NCBI RefSeq assembly: GCF_014698115.1
Contig: NZ_JACJSJ010000038.1
Span: 1-64,000 of the forward strand
DNA: 64,000 nucleotides
Direction of reading: 5' to 3'
DNA from: Nostoc sp. FACHB-973
Lineage (GTDB): Bacteria; Cyanobacteriota; Cyanobacteriia; Cyanobacteriales; Nostocaceae
Shown: in pieces, positions 27,073 to 37,032 of the stretch
Layout: every line of letters begins with the position of its first letter
Position numbering within the stretch: the first letter of the stretch is position 1
The notes under the pieces: model-generated
The model's database searches: none
What the model was told of the DNA's origin: nothing
What the model saw: the letters and a program-made list of their open reading frames with translations, nothing else
Translations under genes and position numbers: made by a program

Positions 27073-27543
27073 TCAAGAGTTTTTTTGCCGAGTTTCCCGC
27101 CAAACTGCCACCATTCGTCCCCAATTGGTGCCGAATTCACCAAAACCCAGCAGACTTCCGGCTCTTTCTTCATCCCAAGAGGCAGAGAGAACGCCATAAG
27201 TTATCCCTAAGACCCCCAAACCAAATAATCCCATGTTTACCAATAACACGGCAATGGGAGCTAATTTGATATCGGAGTAGGTGGCAAGCAGATAGCTCAC
27301 AATTAAGGTGCTAATGCCCAAAGTTGTTGGTAGACCACAGAATGCAGCCACTCGTCGAACCATCCGCTGGCTGACTACTTTAGGAATCGCTATTTCTTCT
27401 TTGGTGTAAGGCGGCTTCCTCTCAGCTTGGTTGCTGGGTTTCTGTGGCGTTGCTACTGGTTTAGTTTGGGTTTTTGGGGGTTTTTGGCGCTTTTTGTTTG
27501 GTTCAAAGGGCAAGCGCTCGCGTTCAGATTCTTCAGCAGGCAT
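27073..27543 (-). CDS. PAM68-family photosystem II assembly protein
   Basis: 156 residues. A basic, Pro/Lys-rich N-terminus (about 1-60) is followed by two transmembrane helices (about 75-98 and 105-128) and a conserved C-terminus (SASWDEERAGSLLGFGEF, NWGRM). PAM68 proteins help PSII reaction-centre assembly and chlorophyll insertion at the thylakoid membrane. Located 12 bases after rpsO on the same strand, a linkage common in cyanobacteria. Confidence 0.9.
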   Translation of the reverse strand: MPAEESERERLPFEPNKKRQKPPKTQTKPVATPQKPSNQAERKPPYTKEEIAIPKVVSQRMVRRVAAFCGLPTTLGISTLIVSYLLATYSDIKLAPIAVLLVNMGLFGLGVLGITYGVLSASWDEERAGSLLGFGEFGTNWGRMVAVWRETRQKNS

Positions 27544-27555
27544 AAGCGATCGCCT

Positions 27556-27825
27556 TTAACCCCGAATACCGAGACGAGCAATCAAAGCTAGATACTTTTC
27601 CCGGCTTTCGCTCTGGATATAGGCTAAAAGACGCTTGCGCTGGCCAATTAGCTTCAACAGTCCTCGCCGGGAAGAATGGTCTTTTTTATTTGCTTGGAGA
27701 TGTTCACTGAGGCGGTTGATCCGTTCAGTTAGCATAGCAACTTGCACATCGGCCGAACCAGTATCGGTTTCGTGGACTTGGTAGTTGGAAATTATTTCTT
27801 GTTTCCGCAGTTGCGTCAGAGCCAT
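27556..27825 (-). CDS. rpsO: 30S ribosomal protein S15
   Basis: 89 residues, standard length. Complete S15 sequence ([51 protein letters not shown]). Binds 16S rRNA early in small-subunit assembly. First gene of an rpsO-PAM68 operon. In bacteria the S15 leader is often autoregulatory; none could be recognised here. Confidence 0.97.
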   Translation of the reverse strand: MALTQLRKQEIISNYQVHETDTGSADVQVAMLTERINRLSEHLQANKKDHSSRRGLLKLIGQRKRLLAYIQSESREKYLALIARLGIRG

Positions 27826-28266
27826 GATCGAATTTCTAGTTTTTCAAAATGTATGCAGCAGTCTCCCATAATATCACAGCCATTAAGCTGGTTGTGGAAT
27901 CATCTGTTTTGTTACCATTGCACTTTTTTCGACGAAAGCATTCACCAGTCGCATTTCAGTAACAGTATGCTATGTGCTTTAATATACATTAAGATTACAC
28001 CAAAATTTAATTCCAAACATATATTAAGTATAAGTAACACCTTTATAAGGTGAGTCAGATAGTTGATTTAAGCAAGTATAAATAAATGAAAGTTACTACC
28101 TTAGCCTTTAGCTTTCAGGTACTAGCTTCAAGGCGCAAAGCCAGTTCTGTTTATTTATACCCACTTATTTGAAAGCTTAAAACAATTCAGTGACAATTAA
28201 ATAAGCGATTGAAAAAATGGAAAAATTAGGAGATAGTTAACAAAAAACAGGTTAATAACTAGCGAC
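27826..28266. other. intergenic stretch without recognised gene
   Basis: AT-rich and divergent between rpsO and the AAA-like gene. No STRR, no HIP1 cluster and no recognisable operator. The promoters of both neighbours must be here. Confidence 0.4.
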
Positions 28267-29685
28267 ATGAAACCACAAAAAAGCACGCGAACGCGGGGAG
28301 TTGTGCTGAGTTATGTCGGGTTAAAGCGTTTACAGGCAGCGATTTTGGCTATAGAGATAGCAGAGAATCACGGTCAGCGTTTGACTCTAGATAAGTTGGG
28401 CGATCGCATGAATATCTCCACAAAAACACTGACTAGATTGCTATCATTAGATACAAATGTAGACCAAAAAACTTTAAAACTTTGCTTTAGCGCCTGTAAT
28501 CTAGAATTAACTGCACAAGATTATACAATCCTCAACGAGGCGGATAAGATTCAAACTTCGCAATTGCTCTCATTGAATTTATCTACAGAAAAAGTAGGTT
28601 TATATCAATCTTTACTTCTAGAATCATTTGTTAACGAAGAAGCTGACCAATTTGAAAGTTTTTGGCCGTACCCAGATGGGCCTGTACCTCTGGATTCTCC
28701 CCTGTATATCGAACGTCCGCCGATTGAAGAATTGGTTTATCGGGAAATAATTCAACCAGGCTGCGTGATTCGGATTAAAGCACCCAAACAGATGGGTAAG
28801 AGTTCTCTGGTGCTGCGGCTGTTAGCCTTTGCACAAAAGCAAGGATATCAGACAGTGAATTTGAATTGCTACCAAATCGATTCTGACTCTTTGACTAACT
28901 TAAACAAGTTGTTGCGTGGTTTTTGCTGGCATATTGCCAGAGAATTGGGCATAGATCCCAATTTAAATGAAATCTGGGATGAAGAAATTGGCTGTAAGTT
29001 GAGTTCCAGCTTTTATTTGCAAAGCTATTTGCTCAAGCAAATTTCAAGTCCAGTAGTTTTAGTATTGAACGAAGTTGACCGCTTTTTTGAATATCCTCAC
29101 ATTGCTCAAGAATTTTTTGCCTTATTGCGTTCGTGGTGTGAGGAAGCACAACAAAATCCCAATTGGCAGAAGTTGAAATTAGTAGTGGTTTATTCTACAG
29201 AACAGTATGCCACCCTAGATATTAACCGCTCTCCGTTTAACATTGGATTACCTATCCGTCTTGCAGAATTTACCCAAGAACAGATAGAAGACTTAGCTAG
29301 GCGACACGGCTTAAACTGGAATACTAGCAAAGAATCCAGCCAACTGATGTCATTTGTAGGGGGTCATCCAGCACTAATTAGAATTTCGCTATATTTTCTT
29401 TGCTCGCAAGAAATTACTCTAGAAAAATTAATCCAAGAAGCGATCGCCAATGGTGGCATTTATCGCTACCATTTATGGCGACTTTGGGTACAACTCCAAG
29501 AAAAACCCACTTTAGCAAAGACTTATGCCCAATTGGTGACGGTAAAGCAAAGTAAATTTATTGATCCTCTTGAGACCTATAAACTTGATAGTTTAGGCTT
29601 GATTCGGTTTGAGGGCGATCGCATTTTACCCAGTTGTGAACTCTATCGCGCTTATTTTGCCAAACAACTATCAACAATTGTTTAA
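28267..29685 (+). CDS. AAA-like ATPase with N-terminal winged-helix-type domain
   Basis: 472 residues. The N-terminal 95 residues (YVGLKRLQAAILAIEIAENH, MNISTKTLTRLLS) look like the HTH-type domain found at the head of many cyanobacterial AAA and vWA-MoxR-associated signalling proteins. Then comes an ATPase of the AAA-like group with Walker A KAPKQMGKSSLVL and Walker B VVLVLNEVD, a sensor-like WQKLKLVVVYSTEQYA and a C-terminal winged helix. No effector domain. It ends 61 bases before a second protein with the same ATPase type, so they may act together. Role unknown; signalling or defence is inference. Confidence 0.75.
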   Translation: MKPQKSTRTRGVVLSYVGLKRLQAAILAIEIAENHGQRLTLDKLGDRMNISTKTLTRLLSLDTNVDQKTLKLCFSACNLELTAQDYTILNEADKIQTSQLLSLNLSTEKVGLYQSLLLESFVNEEADQFESFWPYPDGPVPLDSPLYIERPPIEELVYREIIQPGCVIRIKAPKQMGKSSLVLRLLAFAQKQGYQTVNLNCYQIDSDSLTNLNKLLRGFCWHIARELGIDPNLNEIWDEEIGCKLSSSFYLQSYLLKQISSPVVLVLNEVDRFFEYPHIAQEFFALLRSWCEEAQQNPNWQKLKLVVVYSTEQYATLDINRSPFNIGLPIRLAEFTQEQIEDLARRHGLNWNTSKESSQLMSFVGGHPALIRISLYFLCSQEITLEKLIQEAIANGGIYRYHLWRLWVQLQEKPTLAKTYAQLVTVKQSKFIDPLETYKLDSLGLIRFEGDRILPSCELYRAYFAKQLSTIV

Positions 29686-29746
29686 AGTTTCAGGAGTGCT
29701 GAGTGCTGTTGCTAGTTAATCTCTATTTTTGTAATCACACTTTGAT

Positions 29747-32700
29747 ATGAGATACCAAGTAGGGGGCAGTCTTCGCAGTGATGATCCCACATATGTTATG
29801 CGTCAGGCGGACGAAAAACTTTATGCCAGCCTGAAAGCTGGCGATTTCTGTTACGTCTTAAACTGTCGGCAGATGGGCAAATCATCTTTACTACAGCGCA
29901 CAAGTCATCGCCTCAGACAAGAAGGTTATAGCTGTGTTTACTTGGATATGACCCGTTTGGGTAGTGAAGATACTACACCAGAACAATGGTACAAAGGTGT
30001 GATTATTAGCTTGTTTTACAGCTTAAATCTGGGAGAAGAGGTGAATTTTAAAGAATGGTGGAAGATGCAATCAGGCATTTCCTCAGTGCAAAAATTACAC
30101 CAATTTGTAGAAGAATTGTTACTACCAAATATTCAAAATAAATCTCAGATAAAAGAAAAAGCCGGAGGCATTATTATCTTTATTGATGAGATTGATAGTT
30201 TATTGAGTTTAAATTTTCCCGTCAACGATTTTTTTGCGTGGATTCGTCATTGTTACAATCAACAAGCATCTGACTCGAATTTTCAACGTTTAGGATTTGC
30301 ACTGTTTGGAGTAGCCAGTCCATCTGACTTAATAGCAGACAAACGCCGAACACCTTTTAATATTGGTACAGCGATTGAGTTACAGGGCTTTAAATTACAT
30401 GAAGCCACGCCATTGCTCAAAGGATTACAGGAAGTCATCAGCCAACCACAAGCAGTACTGCGAGAGATTATTTATTGGACAGGAGGACAGCCGTTTCTAA
30501 CCCAAAAACTCTGCCAAATAGTTGCCGAGGCTGCCTTGAGAACATCTTACGGAACAATCTCATTACTTCCGGGAACTGAAGAATTTTGGGTGGAACAATT
30601 AGTGCGATCGCAGATTATCGAACATTGGGAAGCAAAAGACGAACCAGAACACCTGAGGACAATCCGCGATCGCTTACTTTTTTACGAACACCGAGCAGGA
30701 AGATTACTCGGACTTTATCAACAAGTGTTGCAAGAAGAGGTAGGGGAGCAGGGGAGCAGGGGAGCAGAGGGGCAACGGAGAAGAGATGCCCCTGTGCCGC
30801 TTCCTCCTGTCCCGACGGATGATAGTTTAGAACAGACGGAACTCTTGTTATCTGGTTTAGTTGAAAAACACAACGGCTATCTCAAAATTAAAAATCCCAT
30901 TTATCGCCATGTTTTCAATGCTCAATGGGTACTCAGGCAGTTAGACAATCTCCGCCCATACTCGCAAACATTCAACGCTTGGATAGCATCAGCTTATAAA
31001 GATGAATCGCGTCTGTTGCGAGGGCAAGCTCTCAAAGATACTCAAAATTGGCTCCAGGGCAAAAGTCTTAGCGATTTGGATTATCAATTTTTAGCTGCTA
31101 GTCAAGAATACGAACGCAAAGCAGTACAAACAGCATTGGAGGCAGCACGGGCTAAAGAAGTAGAAGCACGACTAGCACAAGAGAAAAAAACTGCAAAATT
31201 GCAAAGATTTCTCCTAATTGCAGTCGGTATTGGGTTACTCGTCTCTAGCGGGTTGGGTATAGGAAGTTTCATTTTGTACCGCCAAAGTCTCAAAAGCGCA
31301 TATCAAGCAAAAAGTAGCGAAATCCGAGCGCTTGTATCTTCTTCTGAAGGACTGCTTGCCTCAAACCGCCGATTAGATGCCCTCATAGAAGCAATTAAAG
31401 CCAAGCATAGACTACAAAAACTAGGTAAACCAAACGCAAATATCGAGCGTCAGGTGAATGATGTATTACAGCAAGCAGTTTATGGAGCAGATGAGTACAA
31501 CCATTTTTCTGGTCATACAGCAGCTGTTTTGGCAGTAGATGTCAGTCCTGATAGTTCTCTGATTGCCTCAGCCAGCGTAGATCAAACAATCAAGCTTTGG
31601 CGACGTGATGGTACAGAAGTTGCAACTCTCAAAGGTCATAAGGGAGCAGTTAGGGCGATCGATTTTAGCTCTGATGGTCAGATACTTGCTTCGGCGGGTG
31701 AAGATGGCAGCATTAAACTCTGGAAGCGAGATGGTACTCTAATCAAGAGTTTCAAAGCTCATACTGCTTCAATTTGGGGAGTAGCCTTTAGTCCCGATGG
31801 TCAATTCCTGGCGTCTGCCAGTTGGGACAGAACTGTGAAACTTTGGAAGCCAGACGGTACCTTACTCAACACCTTTCAAGGTTACGAAATGGGGTTTTGC
31901 GGAATCACCTTCAGTCCTGATGGTCAAATGCTTGCTGCCGGCAATCTAGACAGGACAGTAAAACTCTGGAAACGAAACCCTCAAGGCTGGGAAAACGCCA
32001 AACCTTTACAACCTCTTTTAGGTCACACCGCTTGGGTTCTGAAAGTAGCTTTTACCCCTGATGGCCAGACTATTGTTTCCGGGAGTGAAGACAGAACTGT
32101 GAAACTTTGGAAGCGAGACAGCAAAAATGAAACCTACCGCGAGTATAAAACTCTTAAAGGTCACACTGCGGGGATTTGGGGAGTCGCCTTGAGTGTTGAT
32201 GGTCAAACTATTGCCTCCGCCAGTCTCGATAAAACAATTAAACTTTGGAACATTGACGGTACAGAACTGAGGACGCTTAGAGGACACAGTGCCTCAGTTT
32301 GGGGAGTGACTTTTAGCCCTGATAATAGCTTTATTGCTTCGGCGGGCACAGAAAACCTTGTCAGGCTGTGGCAGAAAGAGAATCCATTCCAGAAAAGTAT
32401 TATTGCCCATGAAGCCGGGATTTGGTCAATAGCGATCGCTGCCGACAGTTCCACCATCGCCACAGCTAGCCACGAAAACACTGCTAAACTTTGGAATCGC
32501 CAAGGCAAATTACTCAAAACTTTCACTCAATCTGGCGGCGCAATCTTCGAGGTTTCATTCAGTGAAGATGGCAAATTAATTGCGCTTCGCTCCTACGATG
32601 ATACGATAAAACTCAAGAAGCCAGACGGCAGTTTGGTTGCTACTTATAAAGCTTCTCTGAGTAAACTCTTAGCAGGAGTATTAAGTCCCGACGGACAAAC

Positions 32701-33361
32701 CATCGCTATGGCAAATGTTGAAAAGGCTGTTGAGATATGGAAACGCGATCGCCCAGCACCCCAGATCCTCAAAGGACATGAAGCCGAAGTCTGGGAAGTT
32801 GCATTTAGTCCAGATAGTCGCCTCATTGCCTCAGTCAGTGGCGATGGTACTGCTAAGTTGTGGACGCTGGATGGTAAGTTGCTCAAAACCCTAAAAGGAC
32901 ATACTGCGGCAGTCTGGAGAGTTGCCTTTAGTCAAGACAATAAAATGGTAGCAACTGGAAGTGGCGACAATACTGTAAAGTTGTGGACTATTGACGGCAA
33001 GTTGCTGCAAACACTCAAAGGTCACATCGCTGCAATTTGGGGAGTAGCCTTTACTCCCGACGGCAAAATAGTCGCTTCTGGTAGCGTAGATACTACTGTT
33101 AAACTCTGGAAGCTTGATGGTACAGAACTGACCACCCTCAGAGGACACACCGCAGCCATTAGGAAAATTGCCATCAGCCGCGATGGGACAATGCTTGCTT
33201 CAGGAGGTGATGACAACACGGTTATTTTGTGGAATTTACAGCGAATTCTCAACCTAGATGCACCAGCTTATGGTTGCGCTTTGGTGCGGGATTATTTGAA
33301 AACGAATATCGCAGTGGAACAGAGCGATCGCTTTCTTTGCCAACCATTCAATAGCAAGTAG
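29747..33361 (+). CDS. AAA-like ATPase with membrane helix and 14 WD40 repeats
   Basis: 1204 residues. N-terminal AAA-like ATPase (CRQMGKSSLLQR at 40-51; Walker B IIIFIDEIDSLL), then a winged-helix region to about 440. A charged coiled coil precedes one transmembrane segment (LLIAVGIGLLVSSGLGIGSF, about 490-510) and a helical stalk. C-terminal WD40 domain: I count 14 repeats of the GH...FSPDG...LASAS.D.TVKLW form, enough for two seven-bladed propellers; repeats 9 and 10 are degenerate. Residues about 332-357 come from an in-frame tandem repeat (30741-30816). It is probably a membrane-tethered scaffold or sensor. Ligand unknown. Confidence 0.88.
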   Translation: MRYQVGGSLRSDDPTYVMRQADEKLYASLKAGDFCYVLNCRQMGKSSLLQRTSHRLRQEGYSCVYLDMTRLGSEDTTPEQWYKGVIISLFYSLNLGEEVNFKEWWKMQSGISSVQKLHQFVEELLLPNIQNKSQIKEKAGGIIIFIDEIDSLLSLNFPVNDFFAWIRHCYNQQASDSNFQRLGFALFGVASPSDLIADKRRTPFNIGTAIELQGFKLHEATPLLKGLQEVISQPQAVLREIIYWTGGQPFLTQKLCQIVAEAALRTSYGTISLLPGTEEFWVEQLVRSQIIEHWEAKDEPEHLRTIRDRLLFYEHRAGRLLGLYQQVLQEEVGEQGSRGAEGQRRRDAPVPLPPVPTDDSLEQTELLLSGLVEKHNGYLKIKNPIYRHVFNAQWVLRQLDNLRPYSQTFNAWIASAYKDESRLLRGQALKDTQNWLQGKSLSDLDYQFLAASQEYERKAVQTALEAARAKEVEARLAQEKKTAKLQRFLLIAVGIGLLVSSGLGIGSFILYRQSLKSAYQAKSSEIRALVSSSEGLLASNRRLDALIEAIKAKHRLQKLGKPNANIERQVNDVLQQAVYGADEYNHFSGHTAAVLAVDVSPDSSLIASASVDQTIKLWRRDGTEVATLKGHKGAVRAIDFSSDGQILASAGEDGSIKLWKRDGTLIKSFKAHTASIWGVAFSPDGQFLASASWDRTVKLWKPDGTLLNTFQGYEMGFCGITFSPDGQMLAAGNLDRTVKLWKRNPQGWENAKPLQPLLGHTAWVLKVAFTPDGQTIVSGSEDRTVKLWKRDSKNETYREYKTLKGHTAGIWGVALSVDGQTIASASLDKTIKLWNIDGTELRTLRGHSASVWGVTFSPDNSFIASAGTENLVRLWQKENPFQKSIIAHEAGIWSIAIAADSSTIATASHENTAKLWNRQGKLLKTFTQSGGAIFEVSFSEDGKLIALRSYDDTIKLKKPDGSLVATYKASLSKLLAGVLSPDGQTIAMANVEKAVEIWKRDRPAPQILKGHEAEVWEVAFSPDSRLIASVSGDGTAKLWTLDGKLLKTLKGHTAAVWRVAFSQDNKMVATGSGDNTVKLWTIDGKLLQTLKGHIAAIWGVAFTPDGKIVASGSVDTTVKLWKLDGTELTTLRGHTAAIRKIAISRDGTMLASGGDDNTVILWNLQRILNLDAPAYGCALVRDYLKTNIAVEQSDRFLCQPFNSK
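30741..30816. repeat. in-frame G-rich then C-rich repeat in the WD40 gene
   Basis: Three GGGGAGCA units then GGGGCAAC on the sense strand, followed within about 10 bases by GCCCCTGTGCCGCTTCCTCC. The two halves are complementary. Length is a multiple of three in effect, so the frame is kept. Confidence 0.75.
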
Positions 33362-33610
33362 AAGCTAACAGACCTCCTTTTCCCATCGCCCAAATTACTT
33401 TTTTCCTAAACTCTGGACTTTTGAGTACCTAAAATATTATAATTATCTGCTGCATTAAATACACGACAGCTTAACACAGCAGTAAAACAGAGCGAACGCA
33501 CCCTTTGTAATCACCAAGATATCCGCTATTAAAAGGTAGAGCCTTAGTAGCAGATGTGACAAATTGGAAAAACGAAAATCTGTATCCAATAATACGCTTG
33601 TAAGATTTTT

Positions 33611-35722
33611 ATGACTTCCCGGATTCGCTTTTTGATGTGTCCTCCCGATTACTACGATGTAGATTATGTGATTAATCCCTGGATGGAAGGGAATATTCAC
33701 AAATCATCGCGCGATCGCGCCGTAGAACAGTGGCAGGGACTACACCAGATTCTTAAACAACACGCCATTGTAGACTTAGTATCACCTGAAAAAGGTTGGC
33801 CTGATTTGGTTTTTACAGCCAACGCTGGTTTGGTACTGGGAGATAACGTTGTCCTTAGTCGTTTTTTACACAAAGAACGTCAGGGAGAAGAACCTTACTT
33901 CAAGCAATGGTTTGAGGAAAATGGTTATACAGTCAATGAACTTCCCAAAGATTTGCCATTTGAAGGAGCAGGAGACGCACTGCTGGATCGGGAAGGACGC
34001 TGGTTATGGGCGGGATACGGTTTCCGCTCAGAATTAGATTCCCACCCTTACCTAGCCAAATGGCTGGATATTGAAGTACTCTCCCTGCGACTGATAGACG
34101 AACGTTTCTATCACTTGGATACCTGCTTTTGCCCCTTAGCAAATGGCTATTTGCTGTACTATCCAGGTGCTTTTGATTCTTACTCCAACCGCTTAATTCA
34201 GATGCGAGTCGCACCAGAAAAGCGAATCGCCATTGCCGAAGCTGATGCAGTCAACTTCGCTTGTAATGCGGTGAATGTGGAGAGCATCGTCATCATGAAC
34301 AAGGCGAGTGATGCTTTGAAAACACGCCTTGCAGATGTGGGTTTCCAAGTGCTGGAAACGCCGCTTACCGAATTTCTCAAAGCTGGTGGTGCTGCTAAAT
34401 GCCTAACCCTGCGGGTGACAGAACCAGTTAGAGATGAAATTCATGCCAATGTCTCGGTAGAAAGCCGCGTCATTCGCATGGAAGGACACTTGCTAGATGC
34501 TGGTTTGATTAACCGCGCTCTCGATTTGATTGTAGATGCTGGCGGAAGTTTCCAAGTTCTGAATTTCAACTTGGGAGAACAACGCCAAAGTACCTCAGCG
34601 GCTGAGGTGAAGGTATCAGCACCATCCCATGAAGTGATGGAAGAAATCATTTCGCGGTTGATTGATTTGGGTGCTGTAGACTTACCCCAAGATGAGCGGG
34701 ACGCTAAACTAGAGCCTGTAATCCAAAATGGGGTAGCGCCTGATGATTTCTACGTCAGTACAATTTACCCCACCGAAGTGCGAATTAATGGTCAGTGGGT
34801 GAAGGTGGAAAATCAGCGGATGGATGGCGCGATCGCCATTACTCAAACACCCAATGGCTTAAAAGCAAGGTGTAAATTACTACGTGAATTAGAAATTGGT
34901 GAACAGGTAGTTACAGACGTGTTGGGTATCCGCACCATCCGCAAAACCGAATCCCGGGAACAACGTAGTACCCAGGAATTCAGCTTTATGTCGTCGGGAG
35001 TTTCCAGCGAACGCCGCGTGGAATTAGTCGTGGAGCAAGTAGCTTGGGAATTACGTAAAATCCGCGATGCTGGTGGTAAAGTAGTTGTTACCGCTGGCCC
35101 TGTGGTGATTCACACTGGTGGCGGCGAACACCTAGCGCAACTAATTCGCCAAGGATATGTACAAGCGCTACTCGGTGGCAATGCGATCGCTGTCCACGAC
35201 ATCGAGCAAAATATGATGGGCACCTCCTTGGGTATGGATATGAAACGGGGTGTCGCCGTCCGTGGTGGACACCGCCATCACCTAAAGGTAATTAATACCA
35301 TCCGCCGTTATGGTAGTATTGCCAAGGCCGTGGAGGCGGGGGTAATTAAGAGTGGCGTGATGTATGAATGTGTCCACAACCATGTACCTTTTGTGCTTGC
35401 TGGTTCAATTCGGGATGATGGGCCTTTACCTGATACCCAAATGGATTTGATTCAAGCACAAGAGCAATATGCCAAAAACTTAGAAGGTGCAGAGATGATT
35501 TTGATGCTGTCATCAATGCTACATTCCATTGGCGTGGGCAATATGACTCCGGCGGGGGTGAAAATGGTATGTGTGGATATTAATCCAGCTGTAGTGACTA
35601 AATTAAGCGATCGCGGTTCTGTAGAATCAGTGGGTGTGGTGACAGATGTGGGATTATTCCTCAGTCTCTTGATTCAGCAGTTAGATAAATTAACAAGTCC
35701 CTATATTAGTAAGGTAAGTTAA
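33611..35722 (+). CDS. agrE: bifunctional arginine dihydrolase / ornithine cyclodeaminase AgrE
   Basis: 703 residues, the length known for the Anabaena enzyme. The N-terminal half (about 1-280) is a guanidine-modifying fold that turns arginine into ornithine plus CO2 and ammonia: FTANAGLVLGDN, FEGAGDALLD, YHLDTCF and nucleophile Cys264 in GGAAKCLTLR. The C-terminal part (about 290-700) is the ornithine cyclodeaminase half giving proline, with VVTAGPVVIHTGGGEHLA and GGNAIAVHDIEQN. It feeds arginine released from cyanophycin into proline and glutamate. No NtcA-type GTA-N8-TAC site was seen just upstream. A strong terminator follows. Confidence 0.95.
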   Translation: MTSRIRFLMCPPDYYDVDYVINPWMEGNIHKSSRDRAVEQWQGLHQILKQHAIVDLVSPEKGWPDLVFTANAGLVLGDNVVLSRFLHKERQGEEPYFKQWFEENGYTVNELPKDLPFEGAGDALLDREGRWLWAGYGFRSELDSHPYLAKWLDIEVLSLRLIDERFYHLDTCFCPLANGYLLYYPGAFDSYSNRLIQMRVAPEKRIAIAEADAVNFACNAVNVESIVIMNKASDALKTRLADVGFQVLETPLTEFLKAGGAAKCLTLRVTEPVRDEIHANVSVESRVIRMEGHLLDAGLINRALDLIVDAGGSFQVLNFNLGEQRQSTSAAEVKVSAPSHEVMEEIISRLIDLGAVDLPQDERDAKLEPVIQNGVAPDDFYVSTIYPTEVRINGQWVKVENQRMDGAIAITQTPNGLKARCKLLRELEIGEQVVTDVLGIRTIRKTESREQRSTQEFSFMSSGVSSERRVELVVEQVAWELRKIRDAGGKVVVTAGPVVIHTGGGEHLAQLIRQGYVQALLGGNAIAVHDIEQNMMGTSLGMDMKRGVAVRGGHRHHLKVINTIRRYGSIAKAVEAGVIKSGVMYECVHNHVPFVLAGSIRDDGPLPDTQMDLIQAQEQYAKNLEGAEMILMLSSMLHSIGVGNMTPAGVKMVCVDINPAVVTKLSDRGSVESVGVVTDVGLFLSLLIQQLDKLTSPYISKVS

Positions 35723-35809
35723 AAAACAAACCGCTCTAGAGACACGTAGAACTTTGATGCACGGCTATCAAAAGTGATCTAGCGATCGCCATTGGGCGTA
35801 ACAAGCTTA

Positions 35810-35848
35810 ATAGTAGGGTAGGCACTTCCTATCCTACTATTTTTTTTC
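35810..35848 (+). terminator. Rho-independent terminator of agrE
   Basis: 13-bp stem ATAGTAGGGTAGG / CCTATCCTACTAT (one G-T pair), 5-base loop, followed by a run of eight T. The rest of the 367-bp gap to 36090 is A-rich with no gene. Confidence 0.9.
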
Positions 35849-36090
35849 TAGCGGAACTTAAACAAAAAAATAAAATAAAAAAAGGACGCAAAGGGAAGAA
35901 AGAAGAAAGGGATATATAATTTTCACAAATGATTTAGGATTGCGATATCATATCATGTCCGCATTTAGAAGATTTATTTTTACAGATGATATAAACAGGG
36001 GAGCAAAGGGAGAATAATAACTCCTAACTCTTAACGGGCTAAACGCCCCGCTATCCATGTACAGCACTCCCAATGCCCCATGCCCAATTC

Positions 36091-36579
36091 TTAAGAACAA
36101 TTGTCTCCTAACTGTTCGCAAGCACCAATACTCACCCAGTGGCTAGAACCATCTTGCCAATGTTCTTTCTTCCATATAGGTGCGTTATGTTTGAGGGTAT
36201 CAATAGCATAGCGGCAAGCTTCAAACGCTTCACTGCGATGAGGACAACCCACTGCTACTACAACGCTGATTTCCCCAACTCGCAAACGTCCGATACGATG
36301 ATGAATTGCTACTCGATTCACATCAGATGTAGATAAACGAATATCAGCAGCAATTTGATAAAATATCTGCAATGCCATCGGTTCATAAGCTTGATACTCT
36401 AGGGCAACCACTGGTTTACCGTCGGTTTGATTACGAACCATTCCACTCATCAAAACTACGGCACCGTTAGCTGGATCGTCAGATTTGGTATATATCTCTT
36501 CCAAAGACAATGGTGCAAAGCTAATGGCAAAACTATCTTCAGCTCTTGGTTTAACACGAGAGGTAAGTGTAGTTGTCAT
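36091..36579 (-). CDS. moaE: molybdopterin synthase catalytic subunit MoaE
   Basis: 162 residues. Transfers sulfur from MoaD thiocarboxylate to cyclic pyranopterin to form molybdopterin. Conserved YQAYEPMA, IHHRIGRLRVGEISVVVAVGCPHRSEAFEACRYAID in pieces, and the catalytic lysines in PIWKKEHW are present. Molybdenum cofactor is needed for nitrate reductase in this kind of organism. MoaD and other moa genes are not adjacent. Confidence 0.93.
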   Translation of the reverse strand: MTTTLTSRVKPRAEDSFAISFAPLSLEEIYTKSDDPANGAVVLMSGMVRNQTDGKPVVALEYQAYEPMALQIFYQIAADIRLSTSDVNRVAIHHRIGRLRVGEISVVVAVGCPHRSEAFEACRYAIDTLKHNAPIWKKEHWQDGSSHWVSIGACEQLGDNCS

Positions 36580-37032
36580 AACTGCGTCAATATTATGTGG
36601 GCTTTTTCTATTCTCCCTGAAGAAAGCACTGCTAGGCTATGTTTGCTTGCTGTTCTAAATTTTCCTCAAATCGCCAAAATTTGCTGTCATCCTCCTTCAG
36701 GCATACTACTATATTAAAGTAATCAAGTTATCTGCTTGTTTACTTAATTTAAATAATTTGAATGAAATCTACAGTGTGTAAGAATGAAGCAGCCAGACTT
36801 AAAGCTCTACACAACGCAAGAATTATTGAAAACTCTAGATGCAGTTATTAAGAAGAAAGAATTCAGGAATCAAAATGGGCTACGCCCCGCTGCGCTAACA
36901 GAATTCAGAATTAATTCTGTATGACTGGCAGATAGCCCAGCCTTAACTATTCCTCGATTTTCTGAATCACTGGGTTGAAGTCCCCCACTAAAAAGATTGC
37001 TGAATTCTGAATTCTGAATTCTGAATTCTCTT
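36580..37032. other. intergenic stretch with repeats and a doubtful small ORF
   Basis: An ORF of 46 codons at 36784-36924 starts plausibly (MKQPDLKLYTTQELLKTLDA) but its second half is repeat sequence, so it may be a gene remnant. 36877-36903 is the inverted copy of 23190-23216. 36990-37028 is a tandem run of GAATTCT units next to the following gene's stop. Confidence 0.5.

Noticed and set aside
32018..33252. Several long minus-strand ORFs opposite the WD40 repeats
   Set aside because: They are mirror frames of a repetitive coding region and show no independent coding signal.
33480..33610. NtcA site before agrE
   Set aside because: No GTA-N8-TAC match was found by eye in the promoter region.
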